From assembly GCA_017546165.1 (NCBI GenBank), contig JAFYXL010000001.1, positions 21,787 to 85,786 of the forward strand: DNA of 64,000 bases. Reading direction: 5' to 3'. The position numbers and the translations under genes were made by a program. Source of the stretch: Clostridia bacterium. Lineage in GTDB: Bacteria; Bacillota; Clostridia; Monoglobales; Monoglobaceae. The notes under the pieces were generated by a model. It was not told the origin of the DNA. It saw only the letters and a program-made list of their open reading frames with translations, and did not search any database. This document shows positions 25,901 through 35,534 of this stretch, piece after piece. Positions within the stretch are counted from its first letter, which is position 1, and the number at the start of each line of letters is the position of its first letter.

Positions 25901-26899
25901 TTATTTTGTTACAAGCACACGACGGAAGATTTCACTTCGTTTAAGGTCACGTTCCGTAGGTGTTGCTGAGTTATACTTCTTGGCAATGTTTGCAGGAAGG
26001 GATTGATAAAGTGCTTCGCTGAGTGTTTCAAGGTTTATATCATTAATTATACCCAAGTTGATGCCCCATCTAACATAGGACAAAAGATTCATTGCTTCAC
26101 TTGAAGACATTATACGGGCATTTGTGATTAAGCCCTTTGCACGCATTATTTTGTCTTCAAGATAAAGCTTATTATTTTCAAAAGTCATCCTGGATACACT
26201 TCGTTCCTTTTCTATAACTTCATTGATGACTTGCTTAAGTTTCTGGATGGTTTCTTCTTCGGAGATACCCAAAGTAACTTGGTTTGAAATCTGATAAATA
26301 TTCCCAAGTGCCTGACTTCCTTCACCGTATATTCCCCTAACAGTGAAACCAAGCTTTGATAACGAACGGATAAGCTGTTCCATATCACCGCTTTCTGACA
26401 GAGCAGGGAGATGGAGCATTACAGATGCGCGCATTCCTGTGCCTGTATTTGTAGGGCAACAGGTCAAATATCCAAATCGTGAGTCAAAGGCGATGTTCAC
26501 TGTTTCCTCAAGTTTGTCATCAATATCATTTGCGGCTTTCAGGCAAGATTCAAGGTCAAAACCCTCGCACATTGCTTGTATGCGGATGTGGTCCTCCTCG
26601 TTGAGCATAACACAAAGGTTGCAGGAATCGTTGGTAAGAAGTCCGCATATATGTGTTGAGTTTGCAATTTCCGGACTTATCAAATGACATTCAGAGAGTG
26701 CTAGCTTTTCAATGCTTTCCATTTTCTGAAGGTCAATAAACTTAAGGTGGGGAAGAGCAGTTTTGCATTTGTCAATTACCAGGCTGCGGTCGTTATCGGT
26801 CATCTTGGTGCCAAAAGGTATTTCTTCAATGTTTCTGGCCAAACGCACACGGGACGAAAGCACAATGTCGCCCATAGGCCCGAATTTTTCATACCACAT
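25901..26899 (-). CDS. mcsB: Protein arginine kinase McsB
   Basis: 332 residues, ATP:guanido phosphotransferase fold. Signature segments: SSRVRLARN near the N-terminus, NEEDHIRIQ, and CPTNTGTGMRASVMLHLP in the catalytic core. It phosphorylates arginines on misfolded proteins and on CtsR, marking them for ClpCP. It lies between mcsA and clpC with short gaps, as in Bacillus. Confidence 0.96.
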   Translation of the reverse strand: MWYEKFGPMGDIVLSSRVRLARNIEEIPFGTKMTDNDRSLVIDKCKTALPHLKFIDLQKMESIEKLALSECHLISPEIANSTHICGLLTNDSCNLCVMLNEEDHIRIQAMCEGFDLESCLKAANDIDDKLEETVNIAFDSRFGYLTCCPTNTGTGMRASVMLHLPALSESGDMEQLIRSLSKLGFTVRGIYGEGSQALGNIYQISNQVTLGISEEETIQKLKQVINEVIEKERSVSRMTFENNKLYLEDKIMRAKGLITNARIMSSSEAMNLLSYVRWGINLGIINDINLETLSEALYQSLPANIAKKYNSATPTERDLKRSEIFRRVLVTK

Positions 26900-26914
26900 A
26901 TATTAATCCCTCCT

Positions 26915-27412
26915 TTAAACTTCCATTTCACGAATCCGGTCACGCAATCTGGCAGCCTCTTCAAAATTCTGTTCCTCAACCGCGCGACTTAGTTCCTGCT
27001 TTAATGTTTCGATTTTATTTGTTTTATTAATATCAGCATATAGCCTTTTTGGAGCTTTGCCCAAGTGGGTGTTGTTGCCGTGGATATCTTTTAGCGGGCG
27101 GAGGAGTAAGTCTGAGAATGTCTTGTAGCATTGACTACAACCAAGTTTGCCGCTGTTTTGGATGTCGGATATTGTGCTTTTGCAGTTGTCACATACTCTC
27201 AAAGAGCCGGATTGAATGAATCCTAAATTGGGACTCTTCCAGAAGGATTCAAAAAAGTTGTCAAAGTTACTTTTGAAAATTGATTCAAGTTCCGGTGAGT
27301 GATTGGCATTTTCGGCACAGTGGTTACATAAGTAGATTTCGTTTTTTACGCCGTTTGCTATTTTGGTTATATGGGTATTTGCTTCATACTTGCCACATTT
27401 CTGACATTTCAT
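26915..27412 (-). CDS. mcsA: McsA, activator of McsB
   Basis: 165 residues with three CxxC pairs forming zinc sites (CQKCG at the start, CNHC, CDNC and CSQC) and a C-terminal UVR motif (LSRAVEEQNFEEAARLRDRI). McsA binds and activates the arginine kinase McsB and senses stress. The operon position is canonical. Confidence 0.95.
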   Translation of the reverse strand: MKCQKCGKYEANTHITKIANGVKNEIYLCNHCAENANHSPELESIFKSNFDNFFESFWKSPNLGFIQSGSLRVCDNCKSTISDIQNSGKLGCSQCYKTFSDLLLRPLKDIHGNNTHLGKAPKRLYADINKTNKIETLKQELSRAVEEQNFEEAARLRDRIREMEV

Positions 27413-27424
27413 ATATATCCCCTC

Positions 27425-27868
27425 CTAAACAAGATTTACAAGAATATTTTTCAGTATCTTTGCCCTGACGATTCCTTTTTGCGACGGCAATACAGGGATA
27501 GAGTTATCATTTATTGCAGCCAGAATTATTTTCGCCTCTCGCTCGTTTATTATACCATAGTTATACATATCATTGATGAGGGCGGAGGAGCTTGCTGCAG
27601 AAATTGTATCGCCGATGGCATTTACTGCGTGGACGATGTAACTCTCGTCCCGGGGCGCTGTGCGGGTGATTCGGATGTATCCGCCACCGCCACGCCTGCT
27701 CTCTACACTATACCCTCTCTCGGGTGAAAATCTTGTAGAAATAACATAGTTGATTTGTGACGGAACACAATTAAATCTATTTGCAAGTTCATTACGCTGG
27801 AGCTCAACTTCGCGACTATCTTCAAGCATATCTTTTATAAATTCTTCTATAATATTACTGAGTTTCAT
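27425..27868 (-). CDS. ctsR: Class III heat-shock repressor CtsR
   Basis: 147 residues, winged-helix repressor (VELQRNELANRFNCVPSQINYVISTRF) with a glycine-rich wing (RRGGGGYIRI) that acts as the thermosensor, and a C-terminal domain that McsB modifies. First gene of the operon, and preceded by its own operator, so autoregulation is expected. Confidence 0.97.
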   Translation of the reverse strand: MKLSNIIEEFIKDMLEDSREVELQRNELANRFNCVPSQINYVISTRFSPERGYSVESRRGGGGYIRITRTAPRDESYIVHAVNAIGDTISAASSSALINDMYNYGIINEREAKIILAAINDNSIPVLPSQKGIVRAKILKNILVNLV

Positions 27869-27884
27869 TTTTAATCCACCTTTT

Positions 27885-27907
27885 TTTGACTTTGACTTTC
27901 TTTGACT
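27885..27907 (-). promoter_or_regulatory. CtsR operator
   Basis: Three GTCAAA repeats (TTTGAC on the plus strand at 27885, 27891 and 27901). Two are spaced ten bases start to start, matching the direct heptad repeat AGGTCAAANANAGGTCAAA bound by CtsR. They lie just downstream of the -10 box of the ctsR promoter. Confidence 0.88.
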
Positions 27908-27915
27908 TTAATTTG

Positions 27916-27943
27916 ATTATAACATTATTTTTTTGGATGTCAA
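27916..27943 (-). promoter_or_regulatory. Promoter of the ctsR-mcsA-mcsB-clpC operon
   Basis: On the minus strand, TTGACA, 16 bases, TATAAT: consensus boxes with a slightly short spacer. Confidence 0.85.
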
Positions 27944-27983
27944 TACTTTTTTTGTTAATAATTTGTGAATGATTTAAGATTCA

Positions 27984-28012
27984 TTGACTTTAAAATTGCT
28001 TTGTGATAAACT
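27984..28012 (+). promoter_or_regulatory. Candidate promoter of azlC
   Basis: TTGACT, 17 bases, TAAACT, about 40 bases before the azlC start. It is divergent from the ctsR promoter. Confidence 0.5.
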
Positions 28013-28050
28013 GTATAAGGATTTTTATGTAGTTTTGACAGGAGATAAAA

Positions 28051-28761
28051 ATGAAAGAAAAAACACAAAATTCATATATGTACGGTTTGGGAAAGGGGCT
28101 CCCTATTGCGCTTGGGTATCTTTCAGTATCATTTGGTTTTGGTATTACGGCAGTTGCAAAGGGAATAAAGCCTTTTGAAACAATATTTATTTCCCTTACT
28201 AACCTGACCTCAGCCGGACAAGTGGCGGGGGTAGCTGTTATTGCCGCTTGCGGAACAATTATTGAAATGATACTGACTCAGTTAATCATAAATATAAGAT
28301 ATTGCCTGATGGGCCTTGCTTTGACTCAAAAATTAGACGGAAGTTTTACCACCTTTCATAGGCTTGTTACGTCTTTTGGAATAACGGATGAGGTGTTTGG
28401 CGTTGCGGCATCGGAAGAGGGGCTTATTGGCAAACGGTTTATGTATGGGCTTATCACTTTGCCATACCTTGGATGGGCGCTTGGCACAACTTTGGGGGTA
28501 TATGCAAATAATATTTTGCCTACAGGCGTGTGCGCCGCATTGGGTATTGCAATTTATAGTATGTTTATGGCGATTATTGTACCTCCGTCAAGAGATGACA
28601 AAGGTGTTCTTTGGACTGTTATGATTGCATCAATTATGAGTTGTGCTTTTTATTACATACCGTATTTGTCCAAATTATCACAGGGCTTTTCCATTATAAT
28701 TTGCGGCTTTGTGGCTGCAGGGGTAATGGCATACATTGCACCCCGTGACCCGGAAGCTTGA
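28051..28761 (+). CDS. azlC: AzlC-family branched-chain amino acid exporter, large subunit
   Basis: 236 residues with several membrane helices and the family segments LPIALGYLSVSFGFG and TDEVFGVA. AzlC with AzlD exports branched-chain amino acids and their toxic analogues. The ATG follows GACAGGAGAT. Partner azlD lies 39 bases downstream, and the zinc-uptake genes follow closely. Confidence 0.92.
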   Translation: MKEKTQNSYMYGLGKGLPIALGYLSVSFGFGITAVAKGIKPFETIFISLTNLTSAGQVAGVAVIAACGTIIEMILTQLIINIRYCLMGLALTQKLDGSFTTFHRLVTSFGITDEVFGVAASEEGLIGKRFMYGLITLPYLGWALGTTLGVYANNILPTGVCAALGIAIYSMFMAIIVPPSRDDKGVLWTVMIASIMSCAFYYIPYLSKLSQGFSIIICGFVAAGVMAYIAPRDPEA

Positions 28762-28800
28762 TTTGAACTACTCATATTGTGTGCATAAAGGAGATACTAT

Positions 28801-29103
28801 ATGTCAAAAAACTTTTTTATATACCTGGCAGCAATGGCAGGGGTTACTTATCTCATAAGAATGGTGCCATTCACCCTGGTCAGGGGTAAAATTAAATCTG
28901 TTTACATACAAAGCTTTTTGTACTATGTACCTTATGCGGTGCTTGGTGCAATGACTTTTCCTTATATATTCTATTCCACAGGCAGTTTGCTGACGGGTGT
29001 TTTGGGGTCAGCGGTGGCGTTTTTACTTTCTTTCAGGAGATGCTCCCTTTTGACAGTGGCGGGGGTTTCTGCTTTGGTGGCATTTGTAACAGGGCTTTTT
29101 TAA
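28801..29103 (+). CDS. azlD: AzlD-family small subunit
   Basis: 100 residues, about four membrane helices, AzlD fold (AAMAGVTYLIRMVPF at the start is typical). Forms the exporter with AzlC. Its stop is only 14 bases before znuA, so read-through into the zinc uptake genes is likely. Confidence 0.9.
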   Translation: MSKNFFIYLAAMAGVTYLIRMVPFTLVRGKIKSVYIQSFLYYVPYAVLGAMTFPYIFYSTGSLLTGVLGSAVAFLLSFRRCSLLTVAGVSALVAFVTGLF

Positions 29104-29117
29104 GGATGTGATTGTAA

Positions 29118-30065
29118 ATGTTAAGAAGAGTTATATCAACTTGTTTGATTGTTATTTTGCTGGTTGGTACTTTGTCGGCTTGCGGAAATGAAACTTTAAA
29201 AACAGAGAATGATAAGTTGAATATCGTTTGCACGACTTTTCCTGTATATGATTGGGTTAAAAATATTATTGGCGAAAAGGCAGACCAATTCTCTGTTACA
29301 CTTTTAGGCAGCGGAGAGCTTCACAGTTTTCAGCCAAAAACTCAGGAGATTGCAAAAATTCACACTGCAGATTTGTTTTTATTAATAGGTGGGGTTTCTG
29401 ATGAGTGGACAAAGGATATGGACCTTGATGATAAAAAAGTATTAAAGCTTTTTGAATTGCTTAATGATAATGAAAAATTGATTTCAGGGGATGAACATAC
29501 TAATCATAGTCACCATCAACACAAGGATGAGGAATATGATGAGCATATCTGGTTGTCACTAAAACTTGCAAAAAGAATAGTAAATTCAATTTGCACATAT
29601 CTTTGTGATTTGGACCCGGCAAATGGAATTTATTATCAAAAGAATACTGCTGAGTATGTAAAGAAGTTGGAAGAGCTGGACGGCAAATATAAGAAGGCGG
29701 CAGAACAATCCCAGGACAAAACAGTTATATTTGCGGATAGATTTCCCTTTGCATATTTAACAAATGATTATGGAATAAGGACCTACGCTGCATTTAGCGG
29801 CTGCTCATCGGATACTGATGCAAGTTTTGAGACGGTGACAAATCTTGCTGAAAAGATAATTGAATACAAAAAGGATACTGTACTTGTTTTAGAAAATTCA
29901 AACGAGGAAGTGGTAAAATCCTTGCAAAACATAGTGGTGGGGACAAAAATTGAAACTGCGATTATGGATTCCTGCCAGACTATTGACAGAGAAATGGAAG
30001 ATAGTATAAATTATATTGACTTAATGGAGCAAAATCTCAAGTCACTTGAGAGAGCGTTGAGATAA
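29118..30065 (+). CDS. znuA: Zinc ABC transporter substrate-binding lipoprotein
   Basis: 315 residues, ZnuA/AdcA (cluster A-I) family. A lipoprotein signal peptide ends at LSAC; the metal-binding histidines lie in the N-terminal lobe (GELHSFQP), EHIWLS and the C-terminal region. An acidic, histidine-rich loop (HTNHSHHQHKDEEYDEH) is typical of zinc rather than manganese binders. Followed by the ATPase and permease genes. I see no Zur box upstream. Confidence 0.92.
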   Translation: MLRRVISTCLIVILLVGTLSACGNETLKTENDKLNIVCTTFPVYDWVKNIIGEKADQFSVTLLGSGELHSFQPKTQEIAKIHTADLFLLIGGVSDEWTKDMDLDDKKVLKLFELLNDNEKLISGDEHTNHSHHQHKDEEYDEHIWLSLKLAKRIVNSICTYLCDLDPANGIYYQKNTAEYVKKLEELDGKYKKAAEQSQDKTVIFADRFPFAYLTNDYGIRTYAAFSGCSSDTDASFETVTNLAEKIIEYKKDTVLVLENSNEEVVKSLQNIVVGTKIETAIMDSCQTIDREMEDSINYIDLMEQNLKSLERALR

Positions 30066-30092
30066 TCCTTTTGCAGAGGAGGGCAAAATACT

Positions 30093-30815
30093 ATGCAGAT
30101 TGAATGTCGTGATGTATCACTTGGCTATGATGGCAGACAAATAACGGAAACACTGAACTTTTCCGTTTCGGAAGGTGATTATCTTTGTATAGTAGGCGAG
30201 AATGGTGCAGGTAAAAGTACTTTGGTAAAAACTTTGCTTGGCTTGACATCGCCTATGGGTGGTAAAGTTATATTTGACAAAAGTATAAAGACAAAGGATA
30301 TAGGATATCTGCCGCAGCAGGCGGAACTGCAGCGTGATTTTCCTGCAACGGTGTGGGAGATTGTGTTGTCGGGTTGCCTTGGAAGTATGGGTATGCGCCC
30401 TTGGTTTTCAAAAAAGGAAAAACAACTGGCAGAGGAAAATTTAAAAAAACTTAGTATATTTGATTTAAAAAACAAAAGCTACAGAACTCTCTCTGGTGGA
30501 CAGCAACAAAGGGTTTTGCTTGCAAGGGCACTGTGTGCTGCAAAAAAAGTACTCCTTTTAGATGAACCTGCAGCCGGACTTGACCCTGTTGCAACAAATG
30601 AGATGTATCATCTCGTTATGGAACTTAATCATCACGAAGGACTGACGGTTGTTATGGTGTCACACGATATAAATGCGGCGGTAAGACACGCAAAGCACAT
30701 CCTTCATCTTGGCAACGGATTGACTTTTTACGGAGAAACAGGAGACTACGTGGCTTCTGATATAGGCAAGGCCTTTTTGGGTATTGGCAAGTGCAGGAGG
30801 TGTGACAATGAATAG
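30093..30815 (+). CDS. znuC: Zinc ABC transporter ATPase
   Basis: 240 residues: Walker A GENGAGKST, ABC signature LSGGQQQR, Walker B VLLLDEPAAG, and the switch His in SHD. Metal-type ABC ATPase. Preceded by GAGGAGGG, and overlaps znuB by eight bases (ATGAATAG). Confidence 0.95.
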   Translation: MQIECRDVSLGYDGRQITETLNFSVSEGDYLCIVGENGAGKSTLVKTLLGLTSPMGGKVIFDKSIKTKDIGYLPQQAELQRDFPATVWEIVLSGCLGSMGMRPWFSKKEKQLAEENLKKLSIFDLKNKSYRTLSGGQQQRVLLARALCAAKKVLLLDEPAAGLDPVATNEMYHLVMELNHHEGLTVVMVSHDINAAVRHAKHILHLGNGLTFYGETGDYVASDIGKAFLGIGKCRRCDNE

Positions 30816-31653
30816 TGTTTTAAATGAATTGGGTTATTACTTCAGCTTCCCCTTTGTGCAGTATGCTCTTATCGTTGGAGTTTTGATAGCACTTTGCTCG
30901 GCACTTTTTGGTGTTATACTTGTACTTAAAAGATTTTCATTTCTGGGCGACGGGCTTTCCCATACAGCATTTGGGGCCTTGGCAATTGCTACGGTTTTGG
31001 GAGTAAACAATGAAATCTATGTTGTATTACCGATTACTGCAGTCCTTGCGGTATTTCTCCTTAAGAAAGGGCAAAATACAAAGGTTAAGGGCGATGCGGC
31101 ACTTGCGATGATGTCTGTTGGAGCGCTGGCGATAGGTTATATGATTTTGAATATTTTTCCAGGTTCCCCCAATATTGCAGGTGATGTGTGCAGCACACTT
31201 TTTGGTGCTACATCAATACTGACTCTTGATAAAACCGATGTTTTGATTTGTGCTGTTTTTGCAGGGGTGGTAATTGCCTTGTTTATGATATTTTACAACA
31301 AAATTTTTGCAGTTACTTTTGATGAAAGCTTTTCTGAGGGAACAGGCATCAATACCGATGCTTACAATATAATCATAGCTGTTGTCACCGCAGTGATAAT
31401 TGTTGTTGCTATGAATCTTGTTGGGTCGCTGCTTATCTCCGCACTGATTGTGTTTCCTGCCCTTTCAGCTATGCGTATATACAAGAGTTTTCTGGGAACG
31501 GTGATTTGCAGTGCTATAGTGGCGGTTGTTTCAGCTATGCTTGGTATTGTGATTTCAATTCTTGCATCTACACCTGTGGGACCCAGCATTGTGGTGATGA
31601 ATATTTTGTTTTTTGTGTTATTCACCATAACAGGTAGATTTATAAAAGTATAA
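30808..31653 (+). CDS. znuB: Zinc ABC transporter permease
   Basis: 281 residues, about eight membrane helices, ABC-3 family. The start at 30808 is preferred because AGGAGG lies eight bases upstream; the longer frame begins inside znuC. GDGLSHTAFGALAIA and NLVGSLLISALIVFPA are family hallmarks. Confidence 0.94.
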   Translation: MNSVLNELGYYFSFPFVQYALIVGVLIALCSALFGVILVLKRFSFLGDGLSHTAFGALAIATVLGVNNEIYVVLPITAVLAVFLLKKGQNTKVKGDAALAMMSVGALAIGYMILNIFPGSPNIAGDVCSTLFGATSILTLDKTDVLICAVFAGVVIALFMIFYNKIFAVTFDESFSEGTGINTDAYNIIIAVVTAVIIVVAMNLVGSLLISALIVFPALSAMRIYKSFLGTVICSAIVAVVSAMLGIVISILASTPVGPSIVVMNILFFVLFTITGRFIKV

Positions 31654-31695
31654 TTTCGGGACATAATATGTTTTTAATGAAGAGGAGTGATAGAA

Positions 31696-32976
31696 GTGAA
31701 TATAAATAGTTCTAAGATTACAGAGGGCGTTAATTTAAGACTCCTGAAAACTGAAAAGTTCAAAACAAACTGCATAAGCCTTTATATACACCTTCCGCTG
31801 GTCCGCGAGAATGTGACATTTGCAGCCCTTTTGCCCAGAGTTTTAAAAAGAGGCACTGAAAGATATCCCAGCCTTAGCGAGCTTTCAAAGCGAACAGAAG
31901 AACTTTATGGTGCATATGTTTCGGCGGGAATAGTCAAAAAAGGCGATACTCAGAGTATAAAATTTACTCTTCAGTTTGTAAGCGACACTTTCTTAAGTGA
32001 AAAAATAACAGCCGATGCCGTTGAACTTCTTGGACAGTTGGTTCTTTTTCCAAAGCTTCAGTCCGGTGCTTTTGACAAAGATTGGGTAAATCAGGAAAAG
32101 GAAAATCTTAAAAACTTTATTGAAGGGTTAATTAATGACAAGAAGCAATATGCACAGGTCAAGTGCAATGAGATTATGTTTGAGGGTGACCCATACGGTA
32201 TATTTGAATATGGATATGTAGAGGACCTTGAAAATATTGATGAAAAAAATCTATATGAGTTTTATCAAAATATTTTAAGAAACTCAGTTATAGATATTTT
32301 TGCAAGCGGCAGCTTTGATGATGAACTTTTGGAAAATGAGATAAAGAGCATATTTGGAGAATTACCTCCACGAAATGCAATCTATACAAAGACAGCTCTT
32401 GCAGCCGTTGAAGATAACATATGTGTTAAAAATGTGGTTGAGCCAATGCCTACTTCACAAAGTAAGCTTTGCATAGGGTTTAACTGTGGCATTTTCCCTG
32501 TATCGGAGGATTATTACAATATGATGATGTTCTCCTGTATATTTGGCGGAAGTCCGTTTTCAAAGTTGTTCAATAATGTGCGTGAAAAACTCAGCCTTGC
32601 CTATTATGTATTCTCTGCGGCAGACCGCCAAAAAGGGTATGTTAAGATAAGCGCAGGGATCGAAGCTGATAAGTTTGAAGCGGCATATGATGAAATTATG
32701 CTTCAGCTTGAAAAGATGAAGACCGGTGACTTCTCCGATGACGAGATAATTTCTGCCAAGAAGTATCTTGCCACAAGTCTTGGGTCGGCAAAGGACAGTT
32801 TGGGCGCAATTGAAAACTTTTATATGGGTCAGATTATGCTTGGGAATGATGAAACAATTGATGAGCTCATTGAAAGAGTCAGCAAGGTTCAGCGTGACGG
32901 CATAATCAAGGCGGCAAAGTGTGTTCAGGAGGACACCATATACTTTTTGAAGGGGGTTGGCAACGGTGAAGTTTGA
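31696..32976 (+). CDS. yfmF: M16-family peptidase-like protein, YfmF type (no zinc motif)
   Basis: 426 residues with the two-domain M16 fold, but the HxxEH zinc motif is absent, so this is the catalytically silent partner of the pair. The C-terminal SPFSKLFNNVREKLSLAYYVFSAADR is the usual R/Y-containing M16 element. Relatives are named EF-P 5-aminopentanol modification-associated YfmF. Start: the GTG at 31696 is chosen over the GTG at 31687, since the latter overlaps the GAGGAG ribosome site. Overlaps yfmH by eleven bases. Confidence 0.85.
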   Translation: MNINSSKITEGVNLRLLKTEKFKTNCISLYIHLPLVRENVTFAALLPRVLKRGTERYPSLSELSKRTEELYGAYVSAGIVKKGDTQSIKFTLQFVSDTFLSEKITADAVELLGQLVLFPKLQSGAFDKDWVNQEKENLKNFIEGLINDKKQYAQVKCNEIMFEGDPYGIFEYGYVEDLENIDEKNLYEFYQNILRNSVIDIFASGSFDDELLENEIKSIFGELPPRNAIYTKTALAAVEDNICVKNVVEPMPTSQSKLCIGFNCGIFPVSEDYYNMMMFSCIFGGSPFSKLFNNVREKLSLAYYVFSAADRQKGYVKISAGIEADKFEAAYDEIMLQLEKMKTGDFSDDEIISAKKYLATSLGSAKDSLGAIENFYMGQIMLGNDETIDELIERVSKVQRDGIIKAAKCVQEDTIYFLKGVGNGEV

Positions 32977-34264
32977 AAAGATTGAAAACACAATGCTTAA
33001 AGAAACAATCCTTCACGGTGTCCACGAGAGTGGTCTTCGTGTATATATAGTCCCAAAACAGGGCTTTTCAAAGTATTATGCAATTTATGGTACGGAATAT
33101 GGTTCAATTGATACAAAACTTAATGTTCCGGATACCGATGAAGTGATTGAATTGCCGGATGGTATAGCGCATTTTTTAGAGCACAAGCTATTTGAAGAAG
33201 AGGATGGGGGCAATGCCTTTGACCGTTTTGCACTGACAGGTGCAAACAGCAATGCTTTTACAAGTTTTGATATGACGGCGTATCTTTTTTCTTGCACGGA
33301 TAGTTTTTATGAGAATCTTGATATACTGATTGATTTTGTCAATCACCCGTACTTTACTGATGAAAACGTGGCAAAAGAGCAGGGTATCATAGGACAGGAA
33401 ATCAAAATGTATGATGATGATCCAAACTGGAGACTGTTTTTTAATATGCTTCAGGGGATGTATTTTAAAAACCCTGTAAAGACTGATATTGCCGGAACAG
33501 TTGAAAGTATAGCAAAGATTACTCCGGACTTGCTTTTTAAGTGCTGTGATGCCTTTTACAATCCGTCAAATATGTTCCTTGTTATGGTAGGGGATATTGA
33601 TGCGGACAAGGCGATGGCGATTGTTGACAAGTATGTGACTTCGGAACGTGACCGGGGAAGAATAGAGCGAGAGATTGTAGATGAACCTAAAACTGTGGCA
33701 AAGAGTGTAGTTTATCAGAAAATGAGCGTTTCAAAGCCTCAGTTTATGATAGGGTTTAAAGAACTTGAAACGGATATTACAGGAACAGCTCTTCTTAAAA
33801 AGCAGATTGAGACAAATGTAATTTTAAGTATCTTGTTTGGCAAGAGCAGTGAATTTTTTACTGAACTTTATGAGGCCGGAATCATTGATGGCAGCTTTTC
33901 GTTTGAGTGCGAACTTGAGAAAAAGTATGGCTTTTCATCAGTGAGCGGTGAATCAAAAGACCCGAATGAAGTATTTAATAGGGTTATAAAGCGAATAGAA
34001 GAGGTAAAATCAAAAGGGTTTGATGAGGACGAAATAAGCCGTGTCAAGAAAGTTTTAATCGGTGCCAATCTGAGAGGTTATAATGATGTTGAACGTATTG
34101 GAAACAATTTTATCCGTTCGTTTATGTCGGATGTCAATCCCTTTGAATATGAGCGTATTGCTGAGGCGGTTGAAAAAGATGCGTTGGAAAAAAGATTGCG
34201 TGAACATTTTAATAAAGACGCAGCTGTTCTCTCGGTAATTGAACCACTTGACGGGGAGGAGTAA
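32966..34264 (+). CDS. yfmH: M16-family zinc peptidase, YfmH type
   Basis: 432 residues. Contains the inverted zinc motif HFLEH with the downstream glutamate region (EQGIIGQEIKMYDDDPNW), so it is the active half of the YfmF/YfmH heterodimer. Starts with GTG inside the 3' end of yfmF. In B. subtilis the pair is linked to processing associated with EF-P 5-aminopentanol modification; the peptidase substrate is unknown. Confidence 0.87.
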   Translation: MKFEKIENTMLKETILHGVHESGLRVYIVPKQGFSKYYAIYGTEYGSIDTKLNVPDTDEVIELPDGIAHFLEHKLFEEEDGGNAFDRFALTGANSNAFTSFDMTAYLFSCTDSFYENLDILIDFVNHPYFTDENVAKEQGIIGQEIKMYDDDPNWRLFFNMLQGMYFKNPVKTDIAGTVESIAKITPDLLFKCCDAFYNPSNMFLVMVGDIDADKAMAIVDKYVTSERDRGRIEREIVDEPKTVAKSVVYQKMSVSKPQFMIGFKELETDITGTALLKKQIETNVILSILFGKSSEFFTELYEAGIIDGSFSFECELEKKYGFSSVSGESKDPNEVFNRVIKRIEEVKSKGFDEDEISRVKKVLIGANLRGYNDVERIGNNFIRSFMSDVNPFEYERIAEAVEKDALEKRLREHFNKDAAVLSVIEPLDGEE

Positions 34265-34267
34265 CAA

Positions 34268-35074
34268 ATGAACAATCACATTGCCTTTCCCGGCCTTGGA
34301 TTGGACTTTAATGTGAGTCGGTCACTCTTTTCGGTGTTTGGTATGCCTGTTTACAGTTATGGCCTGATTATTGCATGGGGCGTGATTTTAGGATTTATTT
34401 ATGCTGCAAGGGAAGTAAAAAAACAAGGTATAAGCCAGGACGATTTTTTAAATATGTTCCTTATTGCAGTGCCTGTGGCTATTGTTTCAGCAAGGCTTTA
34501 CTATGTAATCTTCAGTTGGGATTCATACAAAGACAACCTGCTTGAGATTTTTAATATCCGTGGCGGCGGTCTTGCGATTTATGGCGGAGTCATTGGGGCA
34601 TCCGCCTCGGTACTTATTTACTGCGTCAAAAAGAGGATTAACAAAGGGACTGTTTTTGATATCCTTGCTGTGGGACTGCTCATTGGCCAAGCGGTAGGAC
34701 GTTGGGGAAACTTTGTAAATGGTGAGGCTTTTGGCGCTCAAACCACATTACCTTGGGCGATGACCATTAAGCAAGATGGAATGCTTGTTGCCTACTTGGT
34801 ACATCCTACATTCTTTTATGAATCCATATTAAACGCCATGGGAGTTTTGGCGCTTTGCCTTTACAAACGGATAAAAGTCTTTGAAGGTGAGGTTTTTTGT
34901 GCATATATGGTATGGTATGGCTTTACCCGTATGATTATTGAAGGACTCCGTGCGGACTCTTTGTATCTGGGGGCGTTTCGCATATCGCAGCTGATTTCGG
35001 CCATACTCTTGGTAACGGGATTAGTAATTATTATAAAAAATCGAAAAAAATACTTGACAAAGAGTAGATTTTAG
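34268..35074 (+). CDS. lgt: Prolipoprotein diacylglyceryl transferase
   Basis: 268 residues, seven membrane helices. Transfers diacylglycerol from phosphatidylglycerol to the lipobox cysteine of prolipoproteins such as ZnuA. Signature segments RGGGLAIYGGVIGA and GRWGNFVNGEAFG are present. It starts three bases after yfmH, so it is in the same transcript. Confidence 0.96.
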   Translation: MNNHIAFPGLGLDFNVSRSLFSVFGMPVYSYGLIIAWGVILGFIYAAREVKKQGISQDDFLNMFLIAVPVAIVSARLYYVIFSWDSYKDNLLEIFNIRGGGLAIYGGVIGASASVLIYCVKKRINKGTVFDILAVGLLIGQAVGRWGNFVNGEAFGAQTTLPWAMTIKQDGMLVAYLVHPTFFYESILNAMGVLALCLYKRIKVFEGEVFCAYMVWYGFTRMIIEGLRADSLYLGAFRISQLISAILLVTGLVIIIKNRKKYLTKSRF

Positions 35075-35082
35075 GGTAAAAT
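35054..35082 (+). promoter_or_regulatory. Strong promoter before ylxM-ffh
   Basis: TTGACA, 17 bases, TAAAAT. It overlaps the last codons of lgt and starts a new transcript for the SRP/ribosome-maturation genes. Confidence 0.8.
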
Positions 35083-35136
35083 AATTCAGGTGTAAAGCAA
35101 ATGACCTTTACACAAAATAAAAAGGAGGCGGATTTA

Positions 35137-35508
35137 ATGGAAAAAAACGTTGAGATTTCGCTTCTTTTAAGTTTTTACGGCAAGATGCTTACTGACAGGC
35201 AGTCGGACACCATAGACCTTTATTATAATGAGGATTTGTCCCTGTCAGAAGTAGGGGCGGAGCTTGGTATCAGCCGGCAGGGAGTAAGAGACAATCTGAA
35301 GCGTGCAGAGGCTATTCTCTATGACACAGAGGAGCGGCTTGGTCTTTTACATAGGTTTCTGGGCATAAAAAACAAGCTTTTGGAAATTGACCGTATAATT
35401 GCAGATATTGAAAACTCTCCTGAGTCAAAATTACTTTCTGTGGATATGAAAAAACAGATTAACAAAATTTTGACCATTGTTTCAGAAATAAACGATGAGG
35501 AAAAATAA
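35137..35508 (+). CDS. ylxM: YlxM/p13-like helix-turn-helix protein
   Basis: 123 residues. Sigma-70 region 4-like HTH (LYYNEDLSLSEVGAELGISRQGVRDNLKRAE). Gene immediately before ffh, as throughout Firmicutes; reported to associate with the signal recognition particle system. The start at 35137 has AAAGGAGG upstream; a longer frame from 35101 lacks a site. Confidence 0.92.
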   Translation: MEKNVEISLLLSFYGKMLTDRQSDTIDLYYNEDLSLSEVGAELGISRQGVRDNLKRAEAILYDTEERLGLLHRFLGIKNKLLEIDRIIADIENSPESKLLSVDMKKQINKILTIVSEINDEEK

Positions 35509-35534
35509 TCTTAGACCGAAAGGAGCAATGCGAT

